From Malaciobacter molluscorum LMG 25693 (lineage in GTDB: Bacteria > Campylobacterota > Campylobacteria > Campylobacterales > Arcobacteraceae), in contig NZ_CP032098.1 of assembly GCF_003544935.1 (NCBI RefSeq), forward strand, positions 806,001-870,000: a DNA stretch of 64,000 nucleotides. The letters run 5' to 3'. The notes beneath the pieces are model-generated. The model did not search any database. It was not told the DNA's origin and worked only from the letters and a program-made list of their open reading frames with translations. Position numbers and translations under genes: made by a program. Positions 44,524 through 53,363 of this stretch are shown piece after piece (position 1 is the stretch's first letter; each line of letters begins with the position of its first letter).

Positions 44524-44562
44524 AAAAGAGGTAGTAACTTATAATTCTTACCTCTTTTTTTT
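44524..44562 (+). terminator. terminator of the S10-spc-infA operon
   Basis: An A run, arms AAGAGGTA and TACCTCTT, and eight T's, starting nine bases after the infA stop. The loop of about 15 bases can pair further. Confidence 0.88.
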
Positions 44563-44616
44563 ATATTTTTAGAATAATCTTGATAAAATAACCTAAAAAA
44601 ATATTAGAGTTTATTT

Positions 44617-45873
44617 ATGAAAGATATTAAAAAAATTATAAAAGCCGCAATCAAAAATTTAACTAAAAATGACAAACTTCCTACTCCAGAATATTATGAA
44701 AAAGAATTCTTTAATCAAGCAAAATTATTTAATTATCAATTTAATGAACAAAATGAATTTGAAAATATATTTAAAAGCTTAAGTGAAGAAGAACAAATAT
44801 TTATAAGAGAAAATAATATAACTACTTTTTATGAACTTACTTTTTTACTTTTAAAGCGAGTAAAAAATAGAGATATAATCAATTTTTTAGAACATTTAGA
44901 TTATTTTTTAATTCCTTCAATTGATCATAATATTGAAGATAGAATAAAAATACTAAAAGAAGAATTGTTAAATGAACCAGAAAAACTCGTAAAAAATAGC
45001 ACAATAAATAGATTAAGAAAGTTTACAACAGAAAGAATACAAAGAGATAAAGTTGTAGTTCAAGAAAAAGCTAAAGATGTAAAAAAAGTAATAAGTTTAA
45101 TGGGTAAATATTTTGATAAATGTATATTACAAAGTGATGATACATCAAGAGAATTAAAAATGATAAAATCAGAATTAGAAGCTCTTGAATTATCAGAACA
45201 TTCAGCTCGTGATATAGCTATGATTCAAAGTAGATTAATTGATAGTGTTTATAAATTAGAAAATAATATTGAAGATACTCAAAAAGAGTTATTTAAAGGT
45301 CAAAAAGATTGTGTATATCTTCAAAAACAAGTTAATAAATTGCAAAAAGAATTGGATGAAGTTAGTCATGAAAAAGATATTGATTTTTTAACTGGTATAA
45401 ATAATAGAAGAGCTTTTATTTCAGAAATTGATAAAATAGAAAATGAGTATGAAATATTTAAATCAAAATATGCAATTATATTTTACGATATTGACCACTT
45501 TAAATCAATAAATGATAATTATGGATTTGATTGTGGAGATACAGTGCTTTCTACTTTTGCTACTATTTTAAAAAAACTTACAAGAGAAGAAGATGTAGTT
45601 TGTAGATATGCAAGTGAAAAATTTGTATCTTTAATTCACTATACTCAAGAAAATGAAGTAATTACTTATTTAAAAAGAGTACAAAATATAATTTCTACAA
45701 ATAAATTTGTTCATAAAGATATAAAATTAAAAGTAAAATTTTGTGCTAGTTTAGCATTTAGAAATAAATATGCAAGTTATAAAGAAGCAATTGAGTATGC
45801 AGAAATACTTTTAAATAAAGCTAAACATGAAGGAAGAAATAAAATCATATTAGACACTGGTTTTTGCCTGTAA
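44617..45873 (+). CDS. GGDEF-domain protein with degenerate active site
   Basis: 418 residues, no membrane segment. The N-terminal half is helical with a coiled coil (about 140-255, ..LEALELSEHSARDIAMIQSR region). The GGDEF domain begins DFLTGINNRRAF and has FYDIDHFKSINDNYG, both well conserved, but the signature is ASEKF (332-336) rather than GGDEF, so cyclase activity is unlikely. Proteins of this layout are common in Campylobacterota. It follows the operon terminator with its own leader and is convergent with a small HTH gene five bases away. A function as c-di-GMP receptor or scaffold is speculation. Confidence 0.82.
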   Translation: MKDIKKIIKAAIKNLTKNDKLPTPEYYEKEFFNQAKLFNYQFNEQNEFENIFKSLSEEEQIFIRENNITTFYELTFLLLKRVKNRDIINFLEHLDYFLIPSIDHNIEDRIKILKEELLNEPEKLVKNSTINRLRKFTTERIQRDKVVVQEKAKDVKKVISLMGKYFDKCILQSDDTSRELKMIKSELEALELSEHSARDIAMIQSRLIDSVYKLENNIEDTQKELFKGQKDCVYLQKQVNKLQKELDEVSHEKDIDFLTGINNRRAFISEIDKIENEYEIFKSKYAIIFYDIDHFKSINDNYGFDCGDTVLSTFATILKKLTREEDVVCRYASEKFVSLIHYTQENEVITYLKRVQNIISTNKFVHKDIKLKVKFCASLAFRNKYASYKEAIEYAEILLNKAKHEGRNKIILDTGFCL

Positions 45874-45877
45874 AAAA

Positions 45878-46093
45878 CTAGTGCATTTTTGATTTTATAT
45901 AGTTTATCTCTTCTTCCAACTTGTTTTTATGTTTAATCATAATTTGCAAATTTTTGTTTAATAACTCTTTTTGCTTATATGATTCTAAAATAAAGTTAAA
46001 TAATTTAGGTCTAGTTTTTTTCCAATTATGTAGAGTTGTTTTATTTACACCTAAATCTTTTTCTAACTTTCTTAGACTTGGTAAAGTCATCAT
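45878..46093 (-). CDS. small helix-turn-helix protein
   Basis: 71 residues. The first ~35 read as an HTH: SLRKLEKDLGVNKTTLHNWKK, the pattern of resolvase/transposase-like or phage-type DNA-binding helices, followed by a lysine-rich coiled coil. AGGA lies ahead of a double ATG. It is convergent with the degenerate GGDEF gene and divergent from the glycosylase gene. It may be a small regulator of a neighbour; no target is evident. Confidence 0.6.
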   Translation of the reverse strand: MMTLPSLRKLEKDLGVNKTTLHNWKKTRPKLFNFILESYKQKELLNKNLQIMIKHKNKLEEEINYIKSKMH

Positions 46094-46219
46094 TTATCCT
46101 GTATTGTTGCTTGATTATAATTGTACAATATATTGGAACAAAAATCAACTAATAAAAAATTATTGTATAAATATATGGAATAAATAAGTGTGAAAGTAAA
46201 AATTCTGTAAAATAGCTTT

Positions 46220-46885
46220 ATGACAAAAGCAGTTAAAAATAAAATCTTATATCAATTAAATTTTTTAAAATCTATAGGGTATGATTATCATAATAATATT
46301 GATTTAGGAAATAATGAGATTATTGATTCCTCTTTGCCCAATAATATAAATGAATTAAAAGATATTGTACAAAATTGTTATTTATGTGATTTATGTAAAA
46401 CTAGAAAAAATGTCCTTTTTGGGCAAGGAAATAGCGATGCATCAATTATGTTTATATTAGATGAACCAAGTACAAGTGAAGATGATATAGGTGAATTTTA
46501 TGTTGGTAAAAGTGGTGAGATATTAAAAAATATGATTCAAAATGTTTTGAATCTTGATATAAATGATATTTTTATTACAAATATCGTAAAGTGCAGAGGA
46601 CATGAAAGCTTTACAACTGCACATGCAAATAGTTGCAGTTTATATTTAAGTAAACAAATTGAGATTATAAATCCTATGTTAATTGTAACATTTGGAGAAA
46701 AAGCGTATAAATACTTATCAAATGATAAGAGTAATTTTGAGCAAATAAGAGGTAATATATTACCATATAAGTATTATAATATTTTACCTACATTTTCTCC
46801 TAGTATTTTACTTAGAAATCCCTCTTTAAAAAAACAGGCCTATTATGATATGTTAAAAATTAAATCTATAATGGAGATAAATTGA
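46220..46885 (+). CDS. uracil-DNA glycosylase family 4/5-like Fe-S protein with altered motifs
   Basis: 221 residues. Cysteines of the 4Fe-4S cluster are present (C56, C59 in LCDLCKTR, C125 in NIVKCRG, C139), and the EDDIGEFYVGKSGEIL block aligns with the family's ED-x-x-G-x-x-FVG-x-x-G. However, the first catalytic motif GE(A/G)PG reads LDEPS (80-84) and the second, HPS, reads SPS (193-195, followed by ILLRNPSLKK as in relatives). It may still bind DNA or excise a different base. No Shine-Dalgarno is seen; a TAAAAT box lies close to the ATG. Its stop overlaps the TTG start of the lipoprotein gene by four bases. Confidence 0.75.
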   Translation: MTKAVKNKILYQLNFLKSIGYDYHNNIDLGNNEIIDSSLPNNINELKDIVQNCYLCDLCKTRKNVLFGQGNSDASIMFILDEPSTSEDDIGEFYVGKSGEILKNMIQNVLNLDINDIFITNIVKCRGHESFTTAHANSCSLYLSKQIEIINPMLIVTFGEKAYKYLSNDKSNFEQIRGNILPYKYYNILPTFSPSILLRNPSLKKQAYYDMLKIKSIMEIN

Positions 46886-47997
46886 AAAATATAATTTTTA
46901 TTTTAGTTTCAATATTTTTATTTTTTGGATGTGCTCCTAAACAAGAAGTGCAAAAAGTACAAAAAACTAATAAACAAGTTATCAAAGATACTTCTAAAAG
47001 AATAGATCAAGAGAGTCAGACTTTTGAAAATCAAACAAAAATAAATGAAGCAAAATCAATAAAAGATGAAGACTTAGATTCTGATGTTTTTAAATTAGCA
47101 ATTATTTATCCTTCAAATGTTGTTGGAAAATATGCAAATAATACAGTAAATACAATTACTGGTTATTTATTATATAAAAATCAAAAATTTATGATTGAAA
47201 GCTTTGATACTTCAATTGAAAGTATTGAATCTATACAAAAAGCATACGATGATTTGAAAGCAAAAGGGTTTAAAAAAGTAATTGCACTTTTTACAAAAAC
47301 AGGTTATGATATTATGTCAAGTTTTTCATATTCTAGTAATCTAAAAGTATATTTTCCTTTGATAAACTCATCTGAAGTATTAGCAACAAAAGAGAATTTT
47401 ATTTATGGTGGAATTTCATATGTAAATCAAATAAAATTATTACAAACTTTATCTAATCAGAAAAATATAATGTATTATCAAGATAATTATCTTGGTAAAA
47501 GATTAAAAAACTATTACGAAAATATTGTAAATAATATAGATTTAGTAAGAGAAATAAAAGTTAGAAATAATGATTATAAAGCATTAGTAAATGATGATAA
47601 ACTTTTAAATTCAACAATTACTTTAAATACTTCAATTATTCAAACATCAATACTTTTGTCACAAATTAGAGCTTTTGAAAAAGAGCCTAAAGTAATTTTG
47701 TCAACGCAAATTAACTATAATCCATTATTAGTTTCTTTAACTCAAGCAGAAGATAGAGTAAATTTTGTTATTGCAAATTCTATTGATAAAACAGAAGCAA
47801 AATTAGAAGATATTTTAGATTTACTTGGAGTTGATATTGTATATGATTGGGTAAATTATTCTTCTTTAATTGGAGTAAATCAACTTTTTGATAACAATAA
47901 TAAAGAATTAATTAAGACAAAAATTGATAATAATAGAGTTGTTTATGATCCTAAATTATATAAAAATACTGAATATGGATTTCAAAAGATTAAGTAA
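46882..47997 (+). CDS. lipoprotein with periplasmic-binding-protein-like fold
   Basis: 371 residues. A lipoprotein signal peptide ends in FLFFGC, so Cys17 is the likely lipidated residue. After a Lys/Gln-rich linker the domain starts FKLAIIYPSNVVGKYANNTV and alternates strands and helices in two lobes (KKVIALFTKTGYD, MYYQDNYLGKRL), which recalls the type I periplasmic-binding fold and LpoA-like activators of penicillin-binding proteins. This is a fold-level guess. The start is TTG overlapping the glycosylase gene. The aspS promoter follows within 10 bases of the stop. Confidence 0.65.
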   Translation: MKNIIFILVSIFLFFGCAPKQEVQKVQKTNKQVIKDTSKRIDQESQTFENQTKINEAKSIKDEDLDSDVFKLAIIYPSNVVGKYANNTVNTITGYLLYKNQKFMIESFDTSIESIESIQKAYDDLKAKGFKKVIALFTKTGYDIMSSFSYSSNLKVYFPLINSSEVLATKENFIYGGISYVNQIKLLQTLSNQKNIMYYQDNYLGKRLKNYYENIVNNIDLVREIKVRNNDYKALVNDDKLLNSTITLNTSIIQTSILLSQIRAFEKEPKVILSTQINYNPLLVSLTQAEDRVNFVIANSIDKTEAKLEDILDLLGVDIVYDWVNYSSLIGVNQLFDNNNKELIKTKIDNNRVVYDPKLYKNTEYGFQKIK

Positions 47998-48005
47998 ATC
48001 TTAGT

Positions 48006-48011
48006 TATAAT
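48006..48011 (+). promoter_or_regulatory. -10 box of aspS
   Basis: TATAAT followed by CGCGA, 30 bases before the aspS start; no convincing -35 box, as is common in this phylum. Confidence 0.55.
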
Positions 48012-48041
48012 CGCGAATATTTAAAATACGGAGTTTAGAAA

Positions 48042-49796
48042 TTGAGAACGCATTATTGTACACAAGTAACTGAAAAAAACATTGGTGATACTGTTACTGT
48101 TGCTGGTTGGGTTAACAGTAGAAGAGATCACGGGGGTATTATATTTATTGACCTAAGAGATAAAGATGGATTAGTTCAATTAGTATGTGACCCACAAGAT
48201 AGTAAAGAGTCTTTAGAAAAAGCAGAAACTGTAAGAGATGAATTTGTTTTAATCGCAACAGGAAAGGTTAGAGCAAGAGGTGAAGGTCTGGAAAATCCAA
48301 ATTTAATCACTGGTAAAATTGAAATTGTTGTAAGTGAATTAACAATTGAAAATAAATCAAAACCTATGCCATTTGAATTAGGTGATGAAAAAGTAAATGA
48401 AGAGATTAGATTAAGAAATAGATTTTTAGAATTAAGAACACCAAAAGCATATGATATTTTCAAACTTAGAAGTAAAGCAACAATACAAGTAAGAAATACT
48501 TTAGATGAATTAGGTTTTCTTGATGTTGAAACTCCAATTTTAACAAAATCTACTCCAGAAGGTGCTAGAGATTATTTAGTTCCAAGTAGAGTTCATCCAG
48601 GTGAATTTTATGCATTGCCTCAATCACCTCAATTATTTAAACAATTATTGATGGTGGCAGGATTTGATAAATATTTTCAAATTGCTAAATGTTTTAGAGA
48701 TGAAGATTTAAGAGCAGATAGACAACCTGAATTTACTCAAATAGATGTTGAAATGTCTTTTTGTGATCAAGAAGATGTTATGAAAGTAGCAGAAAAATTA
48801 ATTTATGATGTATTTACTGCTTGTGGAAAAGAAAATATTCCTACATCTTTTCCTAGAATGACATACAAAGAAGCAATGGAAAAATATGGTTCTGATAAAC
48901 CTGATTTAAGATTTGAAATGCCAATGGTAGATGTAATTGATATTTTTGAAAAATCATCAAATGAAATTTTTTCTTCAATTGCAAAAGATAAAAAGAACAA
49001 TAGAATTAAAGCTTTAAAATGTCCAAATGGAGATAATATTTTCTCAAAAAGACAAATGAAAGGTTTTGAAGATTATGTAAGAAAATTTGGAGCTAAAGGT
49101 TTAGGTTACTTTCAAATGAAAGAGGATGGACTAAAAGGTCCTTTAACTAAATTCTTTACAGAAGAAGATTTAGAAGAGATTATTAAAGTAACAGAACTTG
49201 AAGTTGGTGATGTTGTATTCTTTGGTGCAGGGGATAAAAAAACTGTATGGGATTATATGGGTAGATTTAGACTTTATCTTGCAGACCAAATGGATATTGT
49301 TCCTGCAAATACTTATAAATTTTTATGGGTTGTTGATTTCCCTATGTTTGAAGTTGAAGATGGAAGAACAAAAGCATTACACCATCCATTTACAATGCCA
49401 AAAGATTTAAACAAAGATGATTTAGAAGATATTGAGTCTGTTGCATATGATATTGTATTAAATGGTACAGAACTTGGTGGAGGATCAATCAGAATTCATA
49501 AAGAAGAGATTCAATCAAAAGTATTTGAACTTATGGGAATAAGCCAAGAAGAAGCAGAAGCTAAATTTGGATTCTTATTAAACGCTTTACAATATGGAGC
49601 TCCAAGTCATGGTGGATTTGCAATGGGTCTTGATAGAATGATTATGTTACTTGCTGGAACTGATTCTATTAGAGATGTTATTGCATTCCCTAAAACTCAA
49701 AAAGCTCAATGTTTATTAACAGATGCTCCAAGTCCTGTTGATAATGAACAATTAAAAGAGTTAAGTCTAAGAATTAGACAAACTCAACAAGCATAA
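48042..49796 (+). CDS. aspS: aspartyl-tRNA synthetase
   Basis: 584 residues (E. coli 590), the bacterial class II type with OB anticodon domain ([13 protein letters not shown]), catalytic core (motif 2 [18 protein letters not shown], motif 3 [14 protein letters not shown]) and the bacterial insertion domain between. It charges tRNA-Asp and, in Campylobacterota, probably also tRNA-Asn for later amidation by GatCAB; that is from knowledge of the group. TTG start with CGGAG upstream. Followed 19 bases later by the ZnuA-like gene. Confidence 0.97.
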   Translation: MRTHYCTQVTEKNIGDTVTVAGWVNSRRDHGGIIFIDLRDKDGLVQLVCDPQDSKESLEKAETVRDEFVLIATGKVRARGEGLENPNLITGKIEIVVSELTIENKSKPMPFELGDEKVNEEIRLRNRFLELRTPKAYDIFKLRSKATIQVRNTLDELGFLDVETPILTKSTPEGARDYLVPSRVHPGEFYALPQSPQLFKQLLMVAGFDKYFQIAKCFRDEDLRADRQPEFTQIDVEMSFCDQEDVMKVAEKLIYDVFTACGKENIPTSFPRMTYKEAMEKYGSDKPDLRFEMPMVDVIDIFEKSSNEIFSSIAKDKKNNRIKALKCPNGDNIFSKRQMKGFEDYVRKFGAKGLGYFQMKEDGLKGPLTKFFTEEDLEEIIKVTELEVGDVVFFGAGDKKTVWDYMGRFRLYLADQMDIVPANTYKFLWVVDFPMFEVEDGRTKALHHPFTMPKDLNKDDLEDIESVAYDIVLNGTELGGGSIRIHKEEIQSKVFELMGISQEEAEAKFGFLLNALQYGAPSHGGFAMGLDRMIMLLAGTDSIRDVIAFPKTQKAQCLLTDAPSPVDNEQLKELSLRIRQTQQA

Positions 49797-49815
49797 TTTT
49801 ATATAAAGAGAAGAT

Positions 49816-50604
49816 ATGAAAAAAGTATTAATAACACTTTTTTTTCTATCTTTTTCTTTTCTTTTTGCACAGAGTAAAATCTCTGTTGCAATACCTCCTT
49901 TGCAATTTATAGTAGAAAAAATTGCTAAAAATCATATTTTTGCAGATTCTTTATTTTCCGAAAATTATTTTGAAGATTATCCTTCTAAAAGCTATTTAAG
50001 AAAGTTGTCTTATTCTCCCATTTATTTATCATTAAATTTACAAAGAGAAAAAAGTTATATTGCAGATTTAAAAGCGATAAGTCGTATTAAAATTATTGAT
50101 GTAACAAAAGGTATAAATAAAATTGATGGTAATCCTTATTTATGGATGGATCCTTTATCTTTTAGAAAAATTGTTATTAATGTTTATGATGAAATCGTAA
50201 AATTAGATAATAAAAATGAAAAACTTTATAAAGCAAATTTAGATAAGTTTTTAAGAGATATTGATGCAATATTTTTATCTATTAAAGAACAATTATTTTC
50301 ATTAAGTAGTTATGATTTTTATACTTTTAATGATTACTGGGATTATTATGCCAAAAGGTTTAGACTTAATCTTTATAAAAAGAAAAAAGAAACTTTAGAT
50401 GCAAAAGAAATATCTGATACTATTACTTTTACACGAAAACATGATATTAAATATTTTTTAATAGATCCAACAGATCCTAAAAAAATAGTTGATTTTTTTG
50501 CTAAAAATTCAGAAGCAAAACCTTTAGTTAATAATATATTTGAAAAAAACTGGCAAGCTAATATTTTTATTTTTACTCAAAAAATATACGATATGTATAA
50601 GTAG
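49816..50604 (+). CDS. ZnuA/TroA-family exported protein lacking the metal histidines
   Basis: 262 residues with a signal peptide (to about residue 19, LLFAQ). The overall pattern is that of the metal-ABC-transporter binding protein family, but each histidine ligand is replaced: the first site reads YPSKSY (Ser57) where PH is usual, the second NPYLWMDP (Tyr108) instead of NPHxWLDP, the third TFNDYWDYYAKRF (Asn172) instead of FHD. The His-rich loop of ZnuA is also missing. It is an orphan, with no permease or ATPase gene near. It may bind something other than Zn or Mn, or act as a partner protein. Confidence 0.75.
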   Translation: MKKVLITLFFLSFSFLFAQSKISVAIPPLQFIVEKIAKNHIFADSLFSENYFEDYPSKSYLRKLSYSPIYLSLNLQREKSYIADLKAISRIKIIDVTKGINKIDGNPYLWMDPLSFRKIVINVYDEIVKLDNKNEKLYKANLDKFLRDIDAIFLSIKEQLFSLSSYDFYTFNDYWDYYAKRFRLNLYKKKKETLDAKEISDTITFTRKHDIKYFLIDPTDPKKIVDFFAKNSEAKPLVNNIFEKNWQANIFIFTQKIYDMYK

Positions 50605-50704
50605 ATACGAAAAACTATACAAATGTATATTTACTAATCACTTCTAACCCTTTTATTCTTTTTTTATAATATATAATATTAATAGATTATTTGGGGAGAA
50701 AATA

Positions 50705-53293
50705 ATGTCCAGTTTGATAAATTATAAAGGAATAGATGTAAAAAAAGAGTTATATCCAATAATAAAACATATTGAAGATGTAGATAAATATAGAGAAGAA
50801 TTAGGAAGATTAAGTTCATCTTGGGATATATTCGCACTTTTAGGACAACTTGGCGATATTAATATAGATATAGGAAAAACTAAAGAAAATTTTTTAAACC
50901 TTACTTCAATTTTATTAAATCATTTAAGTGAACAAACAATAAAAAAAGTAACGCAAGAGATGAATTTTAAAGCGCAAGTTGCAATTGATGTGGTAATTAG
51001 GAATTTATTTGAAAGAACAGCAGATATTGGCTTTTTAGCAACGGATGATGATATTAGATATTTTATTGAAAATTATGTATCAGAATATAATGAAGATAGT
51101 ACAAAATTAAAACAAAAAATACAAAAAAGATTTAAAGAGTATGTTGCAAAGTATTCTGTATATTTTGATATTGTATTAGTAAATACAAAAGGTAAAATTT
51201 TAACAAGACTTGATGAGTCTTTAAAAATTGAAAAAATAGATTTGAATTTTGTAAATGAAATATTAAACTCTAGTGATGAATATGTGGAAACATTCAAACA
51301 TCATGATTTTATACCTCAGTATGAAAATAGTTTAGTTTATTCATATAAAGTAACAAAAACAAATGACCCAGACTCTGAAAAACTTGGAGTTTTATGTTTA
51401 TGTTTTAAGTTTCAAAATGAGATGAAAGGAATATTTTCAAATATAATTGATACTAAAAATAAAGAAGCTATTACAATTTTAAATAAAGATGGTGTAGTTA
51501 TTTCATCAAGTGACACAGAGCATATTGCTTTAAATTCAAAATTAGAAGTTGTGTTAAATGATGATTATAAAATAGTTTCATTTGCAGGTAGAGATTATAT
51601 TGCTAAAACTTGTAAAACTAATGGTTATCAAGGATTTAAGGGACTTGATTGGTATGGACATATTATGATACCAATTGAATATGCTTTTTTAAGTAATGAA
51701 TTAAATTCAAAAGAAGTAAATATAGAAATTATAAATGCAATGATGGGAAATGAACAACATTTCTCAAAAGATTTACAAGAAGTTTTTACAAAAAGTAAAA
51801 CTATTCAAGATAACCTTAATAGAGTTATTTGGAATGGTAACATTTCTCAAAGTAAATTAAACTCTTCAAATAGAGAGTTCTCAAAATCACTTTTAAATGA
51901 GATTGGAGTTACAGGAGTTAAAGCTAATTCCTCTTTAAATAATCTAACTCAAACAATTATAAGTTCAATATTAAAAGATAGTGAGTTTTTATCTTCTTTA
52001 GCAATAGATATTATGGATAGAAATTTATATGAAAGAGCTAATGATTGTAGATGGTGGGCTTTGACTTCTTATTTTAGAGAAGCTTTAGATGATATGGATT
52101 CTCTTAGTTATAAAAAAGAAAAATTAACTTCTATTTTAAAATATATAAATGATTTATATACTGTATATACAAATCTATTAATATTTGACAAAGATGGAAA
52201 AATAGTAGCTGTATCAAATAAAAAACAAGAGTATTTAATAGGAAAAGTTTTAACAAATGAATGGGTTGAAAAAACATTAAATTTGAAAAATACATCAAAG
52301 TATTGTGTATCAAAATTTGAAAAAACAAATTTATATGAAAACAATGCAACTTATATTTATTGCAGTGCGATTAGAAGTTTAAAAGATGAAAATCAAATAA
52401 ATGGTGGAATTGCAGTTGTTTTTGATTCATCTCCACAGTTTTCTGCGATGTTAGATGAAACATTACCAAAAGATAGCAATAATAAAAGAATTGATGGTGT
52501 TTATGCTTTTTTTACAAATAAAGATAAAACAATTATTTCTACTTCAAATAGTAAATATGAAGTAGGAGCAACTTTAGATATTGATGATAAATTTTTTAAT
52601 TTAAGTAATGCTCAACAACATAGTGAAATTATTGAATTCAATGGAAAATATTATGCTGTTGGTTCTAGATGTTCAAATGGTTATAGAGAGTACAAAAGTC
52701 TAAATGATGATTATAAATATGATGTTTTATGTATAGTGTTTATTTTTATAGGTTTTACAGATTCAAAAAATAGATTAAGATATAAAACAAAAGATAATTT
52801 TATAAGTACATCAACTAAACACATGAGTAAAAATAGTATTGATTTAGCTACATTTCATTTGGGTGAAAAGTTTTTAGCAGTTCAAGCAAAAAACGTTGTA
52901 TCTTCAATTGGAATAGATAAATTAGAAAAATCAATAGATATGGATAAGAAAAATCATTTTAAAGGGATGGTTTTATATAAAGAAAAATTGATTTCTGTAT
53001 TAGATATACGAGATTTTATAAATGAAGATATTGGTGATGAAGAATTAGAGAATATTATATTACTTGAATATGACAAAAATAATACTCAGCATTGTATAGG
53101 TATATTAGTATCATCTTTAGAAAATATAACAGTAGTTGAAAAAGATTTAATTCAACATATACAAAATCACTTTTTAGGTGCAGGAACTTTAGTGGAAAGT
53201 TTAGTAGATATAAAAGAGAATAATGAATCAAGAGTTGCAATGATTCTTGATATTAAAAAAATTGATGATAATTTAAATCAAAAAGTAAGCTAA
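50705..53293 (+). CDS. soluble double-Cache-like sensor with C-terminal CheW domain
   Basis: 862 residues without signal peptide or membrane segment, so cytoplasmic. Two related sensor units are visible: each opens with an RNLFERTADIGF / RNLYERANDCRW helix and continues with a Cache-like strand set (residues ~100-330 and ~420-660, e.g. DIVLVNTKGKIL and NLLIFDKDGKIV). From about 710 to 855 comes a CheW domain (DLATFHLGEKFLAVQ, GMVLYKEKLISVLDIRDF), the adaptor that couples receptors to CheA. It would bring a cytoplasmic ligand signal straight to the CheA array. Start ATG has GGGGAG seven bases upstream. There are no receptor or cheA genes next to it. Confidence 0.82.
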   Translation: MSSLINYKGIDVKKELYPIIKHIEDVDKYREELGRLSSSWDIFALLGQLGDINIDIGKTKENFLNLTSILLNHLSEQTIKKVTQEMNFKAQVAIDVVIRNLFERTADIGFLATDDDIRYFIENYVSEYNEDSTKLKQKIQKRFKEYVAKYSVYFDIVLVNTKGKILTRLDESLKIEKIDLNFVNEILNSSDEYVETFKHHDFIPQYENSLVYSYKVTKTNDPDSEKLGVLCLCFKFQNEMKGIFSNIIDTKNKEAITILNKDGVVISSSDTEHIALNSKLEVVLNDDYKIVSFAGRDYIAKTCKTNGYQGFKGLDWYGHIMIPIEYAFLSNELNSKEVNIEIINAMMGNEQHFSKDLQEVFTKSKTIQDNLNRVIWNGNISQSKLNSSNREFSKSLLNEIGVTGVKANSSLNNLTQTIISSILKDSEFLSSLAIDIMDRNLYERANDCRWWALTSYFREALDDMDSLSYKKEKLTSILKYINDLYTVYTNLLIFDKDGKIVAVSNKKQEYLIGKVLTNEWVEKTLNLKNTSKYCVSKFEKTNLYENNATYIYCSAIRSLKDENQINGGIAVVFDSSPQFSAMLDETLPKDSNNKRIDGVYAFFTNKDKTIISTSNSKYEVGATLDIDDKFFNLSNAQQHSEIIEFNGKYYAVGSRCSNGYREYKSLNDDYKYDVLCIVFIFIGFTDSKNRLRYKTKDNFISTSTKHMSKNSIDLATFHLGEKFLAVQAKNVVSSIGIDKLEKSIDMDKKNHFKGMVLYKEKLISVLDIRDFINEDIGDEELENIILLEYDKNNTQHCIGILVSSLENITVVEKDLIQHIQNHFLGAGTLVESLVDIKENNESRVAMILDIKKIDDNLNQKVS

Positions 53294-53363
53294 TTTAAAA
53301 TTTATAGAATAAGTTAAAAGATATTTAGGCACAATACAAAAAAATATTAAGGCCAAAATATAT

